A stretch of 27,458 nt of DNA from LMEP-6097 sp049314535 (GTDB lineage Bacteria > Cyanobacteriota > Vampirovibrionia > LMEP-6097). The translations under genes were made by a program, and so were the position numbers. The stretch covers positions 1-27,458 of the forward strand of contig JBMOEX010000014.1 in assembly GCA_049314535.1 (NCBI GenBank). The letters run 5' to 3'. Under the pieces are notes generated by a model. The model ran no database searches. It saw only the letters and a program-made list of their open reading frames with translations, and was not told where the DNA came from. Positions 23,091 through 27,458 of this stretch are shown here, in pieces (the first letter of the stretch is position 1; each line of letters opens with the position of its first letter).

Positions 23091-24605
23091 TTATAGCAAG
23101 TTTTCTTGGTCTATGCAAGCTTTACCGCCAAGTATTTTAGAGAGCATGGAAAAAGAAATTAATTTTCTGGTTTTCGCCTCTAGTCTTAAAGCCTCTGCTT
23201 CGAGGACCTCTACTTTAACTAAATTTAAATCCAATTCTGAAATAATACCCTGCTTGTTTTTATCAATATTTAGGAGAAGCCTATCTTTGATTAACTCTTC
23301 TTTTTCTTGGTTTAATGCAAGTATGCTCTGTGATTTATCTAAATTTTTTAGCTCAAGTTCAGCTTCCTTTAAAGCATTTAGAATAGTTTTACTATGTGAA
23401 TTTAAAAGTTCTTTATTTTTAGCTTGAGTGTAATTTAATTCAGCTTCTCTAGCCCTGGCTGTAAATAATGTCTGAGTCATGCCTGCGACTACTGCTACCA
23501 GTAAGCTTTCTGGACTTACTAAATTACTGATATTAACGGAGCTTAAACTGTTTTGTAAAGTTAGGCTAAAACTTGGTAGGTAGGCTTTTCTTGCGACTTG
23601 AATATCTACATCTGAGGCTGCTAGAAGCTTTTCTGAAATTTTAATGTCGGGTCTGTTATAAAGCAGCTCTGAGCTGAGATCTTCTGGGTTTAATTTCGGT
23701 TCCTTTATCAGTTCAAGGTCGCTTGTCATATTTGTAATATAGGGCTTTTCGCCCATAAGAAAAGCAAGGTCGCTGAGTAAAATATCTCTAGTATTTATTA
23801 AAGCTCTATATTTTATTTCTTGATTTTTAATATTCTCATTGATTAGGTTTAATGAAATCCTGTTATTGAGACCACTATCGACTAAACTTTTAGTTAGTAA
23901 GGCATTCCTTTGCGTTAAATTTAAGATATCTGCCTGCACTTGTATCTGTTTTTTGATGTTACTTAAATTGAAATAAAGTTCTGTAGCCCTGTATGTAATA
24001 TTAAGTTTATTGAGTTCTGCTTCATACTGAACAGCTTCCGCCTGAAGCTGTTTAGATTTAGTTTTTAGATGATTTTTTAAGAAGAAGTCTGGTTCATAAC
24101 TAAGATTTATAGGCAAGTTATAGATGCTCACCCATTTCCCTGGCGCAAACACTCTTGGTCCAGGGGTATTAAGCCTGCCGACAGGAAATGCTGTTAGATT
24201 TTCTGGATTTTTCTGACCATTATATTGGCTGCCGATACTAATATTCGGAAACTCTCTTCCGAGGCTAGCTCTTGCTTGAAAGTAACTGGCTTCAAGTCTA
24301 TTTAAAGCTATTTTTTGGTCAAGATTATTCTGGCTAACCTTTTCTATTAAATTATTTAGATTTTCATCTGCATATAATAACCACCAGTCTTGAGTCTCTA
24401 ATTCTGCATCACTTACAAAGCTTACTAGGCTTAAGTTATAGATAGTATTTGGTTCAGGTTTTTCTATAAAGCTTGATTCATTAACTCGGCTCTGTATCTG
24501 TGCGACTTTAAGTGTTTTACTGTTAGTTAATGCATTAACCGCAAGAATATTGCATTCTAGCAAAATTATTAGAAGTGAAATTATTAGTGTAGATATTTTT
24601 TTCAT
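23091..24605 (-). CDS. TolC/NodT-type outer-membrane efflux protein
   Basis: Outer-membrane channel of a tripartite exporter, 504 residues. An N-terminal signal peptide (MKKISTLIISLLIILLECNILAVNA) is followed by two repeated OEP halves. Typical signs are WWLLYADENLNNLIEKVSQNNLDQKIALNRLEAS, ARASLGREFPNISIGSQYN, YNRPDIKISEKLLAASDVDIQVARKAYLPSFSL and long coiled coils near the C-terminus. The WW..Y.D..L and RPDI motifs point to the OprM/NodT branch, but the cysteine in the signal is not in a proper lipobox. AAGAGGAAAT is the ribosome binding site. It is the last gene of the operon. Confidence 0.9.
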   Translation of the reverse strand: MKKISTLIISLLIILLECNILAVNALTNSKTLKVAQIQSRVNESSFIEKPEPNTIYNLSLVSFVSDAELETQDWWLLYADENLNNLIEKVSQNNLDQKIALNRLEASYFQARASLGREFPNISIGSQYNGQKNPENLTAFPVGRLNTPGPRVFAPGKWVSIYNLPINLSYEPDFFLKNHLKTKSKQLQAEAVQYEAELNKLNITYRATELYFNLSNIKKQIQVQADILNLTQRNALLTKSLVDSGLNNRISLNLINENIKNQEIKYRALINTRDILLSDLAFLMGEKPYITNMTSDLELIKEPKLNPEDLSSELLYNRPDIKISEKLLAASDVDIQVARKAYLPSFSLTLQNSLSSVNISNLVSPESLLVAVVAGMTQTLFTARAREAELNYTQAKNKELLNSHSKTILNALKEAELELKNLDKSQSILALNQEKEELIKDRLLLNIDKNKQGIISELDLNLVKVEVLEAEALRLEAKTRKLISFSMLSKILGGKACIDQENLL

Positions 24606-24621
24606 ATTTCCTCTTTGCTTG

Positions 24622-24663
24622 CGTCCTCCTCGGTCTTGAACTTGTACGTTGGCGAGCAGTCCC
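24622..24663. repeat. Right-arm remnant of the palindromic element between adaptor and channel genes
   Basis: CGTCCTCCTCGGTCTTGAAC and the following bases to 24663 match the right half of the intact element (about 22965-23006): 12 identical bases, then one change, then CTTGAA, and a decayed terminal repeat (ACGTTGGCGAGCAGTCCC against ACGTTGTGCAGTGGTCTC). The left arm is absent. It occupies most of the 60-bp gap and ends just before the channel gene's ribosome binding site. Confidence 0.75.
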
Positions 24664-24665
24664 TT

Positions 24666-25601
24666 CTAGCTTTTTTCTAGGTAAATTTCTAATTGCTGCC
24701 CGATATAAATAGGGAATTCAGGCTTTTTACAGTAATATATGATCTGTAATACTCTAATATCGTGCCTTTCAGCGGTATTTCCAGTTAGGTCTTTTTTTGG
24801 AACCATGTAAGGCTCTATGCGAACGAATTCTAGAGGGAATTTTTTAGAAGTATCTCCTTTTAAAAAGGCATAGGCTTTTTGATTGGGTCTTATATGTGAT
24901 GCATTGATTTCATCAATGTCTACCCTTACTTGATACTGCTTGTCTTCTGCTAATACTATGGGTGCTGGGTTTGAGCTTGGAATTATATACTCACCAGCTC
25001 TGATATTTACTTGTAAGACCTTGCCTGCGACTGTAGATTTTATAATAGAATGCTCTAAAAGTATTTCCTGCTCTCTTATTCGTGCTTCTAGCTTTCTGAA
25101 ATCAGCATTAGCCTTTTCTAATTCAAGCGCCTTGCTGCTTATGTCCTGCTCAGAGACCGCAGATTTATTTTCTAGATTTTCTAATCGTGAATATTGCTGT
25201 TTAATGTTTTTTAATACAGCATTCTGAGCATCTAGTTCAGCTTTGATGGATGCTAATCCAGCTCTGGTTTCAAGGTCGTTTAATTTAAATAGTGGACTGT
25301 TAATGTTTACACTGTCACCTTCCTTGACGAAAACTTCTGCTACTCTGCCTGCGTAATAAGGGGCGATGTCTATATTTTTTCCGACTGACTCTATAATGCC
25401 AGTGCCGCTGATGCTTGAAGTGAAGGGTTTATTTGCGGCAGCTGTAACTGGGGCTTTAGCTTTAATTTTAAATTCTTTAGTGCTTATGTAAAAAAGTGCA
25501 AGCAGCACTCCGAGAAAGGCAAATAGCGTAGAAGTGGGGAGCTTTAGATATTTAAAATCCCTAAAAAAGTTAACTAGTTTATCCATTAATTTCTCGAACA
25601 T
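24666..25601 (-). CDS. HlyD/DevB-type periplasmic adaptor (membrane fusion protein)
   Basis: Adaptor that links the ABC transporter in the inner membrane to the outer-membrane channel, 311 residues. An N-terminal membrane anchor (STLFAFLGVLLALFYIS) is followed by a lipoyl-like half (GTGIIESVGKNIDIAPYYAGRVAEVFVKEGDSVNINSPLFKL), a short alpha-hairpin (about residues 110-185), the second lipoyl half (HSIIKSTVAGKVLQVNIRAGEYI) and a beta-barrel part. The ATG at 25601 is chosen because GGGAG lies 8 nt before it. An ATG at 25616 would add five residues. The gene overlaps the ATPase gene, indicating coupling. Confidence 0.9.
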   Translation of the reverse strand: MFEKLMDKLVNFFRDFKYLKLPTSTLFAFLGVLLALFYISTKEFKIKAKAPVTAAANKPFTSSISGTGIIESVGKNIDIAPYYAGRVAEVFVKEGDSVNINSPLFKLNDLETRAGLASIKAELDAQNAVLKNIKQQYSRLENLENKSAVSEQDISSKALELEKANADFRKLEARIREQEILLEHSIIKSTVAGKVLQVNIRAGEYIIPSSNPAPIVLAEDKQYQVRVDIDEINASHIRPNQKAYAFLKGDTSKKFPLEFVRIEPYMVPKKDLTGNTAERHDIRVLQIIYYCKKPEFPIYIGQQLEIYLEKS

Positions 25602-26271
25602 TTTTAATTCTCCCATCTTCCATCTCTATGATTCTGTCTGCGTAATTGTAAATTCTATTATCGTGAGTAACGATAATTACAGTAGTGGCTGTTTCTTTCG
25701 CTATGCTTGAAAGCAGTTCCATTACAGTCGTTCCAGTTTGACCATCTAGTGAAGCTGTTGGCTCATCGCAGATAATAATTTTAGGCTCATTAATTAAAGC
25801 TCTTGCGATAGCGACTCTTTGCTGTTGACCACCAGATAGATTCTTTGGCAGCGACTTTTCTTTTTCTTTTAAACCAACTTTATTTAAAATTTCACTTGCT
25901 CTTTTTAGTGCTTCACTGAAACCCTTTCCCTGAATTAATAATGGTATAGCCACATTCTCTATAACTGAAATAGTCGGTACTAGATTAAATTGTTGAAAAA
26001 TAAAACCGATATTTTCTTTTCTGAATGAGCTTTTAGTTTTTTCTGTAAGGTCTTTTTGATCTATATCTAGAAGCTTAACTTTCCCAGAGTCCTGATTTAA
26101 TATTCCTGCGATTATGCTAATAAGCGTGGTTTTACCACAACCAGAGGGACCTACTATAAAATTTATTTTTCCTAAAGGAATATTTAGATTAATATCGAAA
26201 AGTACCTGATTCTTGTATTCAGCTTCACCAAAGGATTTGTTGATTGAATTTAGGATAACTGCATTATTCAT
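25579..26271 (-). CDS. ABC transporter ATP-binding protein (MacB/LolD/DevA type)
   Basis: ATPase of the exporter, 230 residues. Walker A GPSGCGKTT, Q-loop FIFQQFNLVPTISVIENV, signature LSGGQQQRVAIARAL, Walker B KIIICDEPTASLDG and the switch histidine in VTHD are all intact. The short form with the conserved FQQFNLVPTISVIENV phrase is typical of the family that powers FtsX-like permeases (LolD, MacB, DevA). It is 24 nt downstream of the permease gene and overlaps the adaptor gene. Confidence 0.96.
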   Translation of the reverse strand: MNNAVILNSINKSFGEAEYKNQVLFDINLNIPLGKINFIVGPSGCGKTTLISIIAGILNQDSGKVKLLDIDQKDLTEKTKSSFRKENIGFIFQQFNLVPTISVIENVAIPLLIQGKGFSEALKRASEILNKVGLKEKEKSLPKNLSGGQQQRVAIARALINEPKIIICDEPTASLDGQTGTTVMELLSSIAKETATTVIIVTHDNRIYNYADRIIEMEDGRIKNVREING

Positions 26272-26295
26272 AGTTATTTTTCTTGCTATCTATCT

Positions 26296-27420
26296 CTATC
26301 CTTTAAATACTATGGCTGGTTCTATTTTTAATACTTGCCTGATGCTGACAAGGCTAGCTGCGGTGCAGAAAAAGAAAACTAAGACGAAGGCGATGATTAA
26401 AAGCTGATAAGGAGTGTAGAAGGCTAGTTCGCCATTGCGTGGAACATTTAAACCCATTATCGCCATTAAACCCACTCCTATACCGTAGCCGATGACCGCG
26501 ACAAAGCTACTTTGTAAAAATATCATCATCGCAAGTTCACCATTACTGATACCTATGGCTTTAAAGGTACCAAACTGCTTCATATTCTCAACCATAAATG
26601 TATAGAGGGTTTGAATGGATATGGCTATGCCAATAATTATTCCAAGAATTACAGTGATGCCAAAGTTTATTGGGATACCAGTATTCTGTGCCCAGTAAGC
26701 CATGGTCTTGAGGAAGAAATCTTTTTGGGTAAAAGCTTTTAGCCCAGTTTCGTTTTCTATTTTTTTGCATAATTCACTTTCATTGATACCGTTTTCTGGA
26801 CTAACCAATATAAAAGATAGATATTTAGAGCGAGGTGGTAATATCTGAAGAGCCTTATTGTAAGTGGTGTAGACGCTAGGAAAGGGAGTGAAGTTTTTAT
26901 TCGCATCTAAAACCCCAGCTACTTTTACGCGATGTTCATTGATCTCGAAGTAATCTCCAAGTTCGGGTGAACCGAAATACTCTCGCCTAGACGTGGTTAC
27001 GAAAACTCCATCCGGGGTGTTTAAGCCTTTAAAATCTCCAGCTATAAGGTCACGAGGAATACCCATAAGGGTTTCATCATCTACTCCGACTAACTGCACT
27101 AATCCAGTGGCGCCAGTGTCTGATTGAGCGACAGTGCTGTGCATTAAAAATGGTGAAGCTTGAGCTACTCCATCTATGCTTTTAACTCTTTGTAACTCGC
27201 TCGCTCTCAGTGATACAGGATTATTTAAAGAAGTGGCTCCTGGATCAGATACCCAGATAGGAGCTCCAGTATCGAATATAGTAGAGCCAGTTCTGAGCAT
27301 TAAGCCACAGAATATTGATCCCTGCTGCGTTATAAGTAATACCGAAAAAGCGATACCACAGACTAAGGTCGTGAACTTGACTTTATCTCCGAATAGCATT
27401 TTCAAGGCGATTATGTGCAT
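26296..27420 (-). CDS. FtsX-like ABC transporter permease
   Basis: Permease of the exporter, 374 residues, with the MacB/FtsX topology. One N-terminal membrane helix (TTLVCGIAFSVLLITQQ then GSIFCGLML) is followed by a periplasmic domain of about 200 residues (IWVSDPGATS, VAQASPFLMHS, LVQLVGVDDETLMGIPRDLIAGDF). Three C-terminal helices come last (GITVILGIIIGIAISIQTLY, SSFVAVIGYGIGVGLMAIMG, LLIIAFVLVFFFCTAASLVS), with the coupling-helix segment MKQFGTFKAIGISNGEL between them. It appears to be the first gene of the operon. The 38 nt left before the window edge are AT-rich, without a clear ribosome binding site. Confidence 0.92.
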   Translation of the reverse strand: MHIIALKMLFGDKVKFTTLVCGIAFSVLLITQQGSIFCGLMLRTGSTIFDTGAPIWVSDPGATSLNNPVSLRASELQRVKSIDGVAQASPFLMHSTVAQSDTGATGLVQLVGVDDETLMGIPRDLIAGDFKGLNTPDGVFVTTSRREYFGSPELGDYFEINEHRVKVAGVLDANKNFTPFPSVYTTYNKALQILPPRSKYLSFILVSPENGINESELCKKIENETGLKAFTQKDFFLKTMAYWAQNTGIPINFGITVILGIIIGIAISIQTLYTFMVENMKQFGTFKAIGISNGELAMMIFLQSSFVAVIGYGIGVGLMAIMGLNVPRNGELAFYTPYQLLIIAFVLVFFFCTAASLVSIRQVLKIEPAIVFKG

Positions 27421-27458
27421 GTAAATAAAATATCCAGTAGATCTTTAGTATATCTAAT

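Noticed and set aside
26588..26770. Short frame within the permease gene
   Set aside because: It is a basic, low-complexity translation inside a recognised permease in another frame.
1..27458. Search for tRNA, rRNA, CRISPR arrays and transposase genes
   Set aside because: No cloverleaf-like segments, regularly spaced direct repeats or transposase motifs were seen by eye in the intergenic regions; all gaps are shorter than 300 bp.

Overview
The window is an AT-rich stretch of a Gram-negative-type bacterial chromosome. It has an outer-membrane efflux protein, a probable lipoprotein and a beta-barrel-like DUF2490 fragment. Several ribosomal proteins read most like cyanobacterial ones: S14 with GRPRGYHRDLGICRNSLREM and S5 with VVQVRRVTKVVKGGKKLSF. 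rpmD (L30) is present, although photosynthetic cyanobacteria lack it, and no photosynthesis gene is seen. A non-photosynthetic relative of Cyanobacteria (Melainabacteria/Vampirovibrionia-like) is my best guess. This is an inference from motifs, not a database result.

Layout. Positions 1-6379 hold housekeeping genes mixed with orphans: the 3' end of ligA, typA on the minus strand, a hydrophilic orphan diverging from a lipoprotein-rmuC pair, then holA on the minus strand with a small orphan before it. Positions 6603-15654 are a tightly packed plus-strand ribosomal operon (rplB-rpsS-rplV-rpsC-rplP-rpmC-rpsQ-rplN-rplX-rplE-rpsN-rpsH-rplF-rplR-rpsE-rpmD-rplO-secY). Many junctions overlap, and a plausible terminator follows secY. 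The usual upstream genes rpsJ-rplC-rplD-rplW and downstream genes adk-map-infA are not here.

Positions 15916-22864 are accessory. They contain a 598-residue repeat protein with an A8G11 homopolymer near its 5' end (a strong phase-variation candidate), an insertion-rich ribD, mazG, and five short genes without clear function, one of them a truncated DUF2490 barrel. Positions 23091-27420 are a minus-strand operon for a tripartite exporter: FtsX-like permease, ABC ATPase, HlyD-type adaptor, TolC/NodT-type outer-membrane channel. A clear hairpin terminator follows it.

The most unusual signal is a small palindromic repeat family. One intact copy of about 121 bp (22886-23006) has perfect 16-bp terminal inverted repeats flanked by TTTTA duplications. 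A 47-nt piece of the same element lies in frame inside ribD and encodes part of the protein. A right-arm remnant separates the adaptor and channel genes of the exporter. This resembles in concept the Rickettsia palindromic elements that insert into reading frames. Two divergent intergenic regions also carry long, different inverted repeats.
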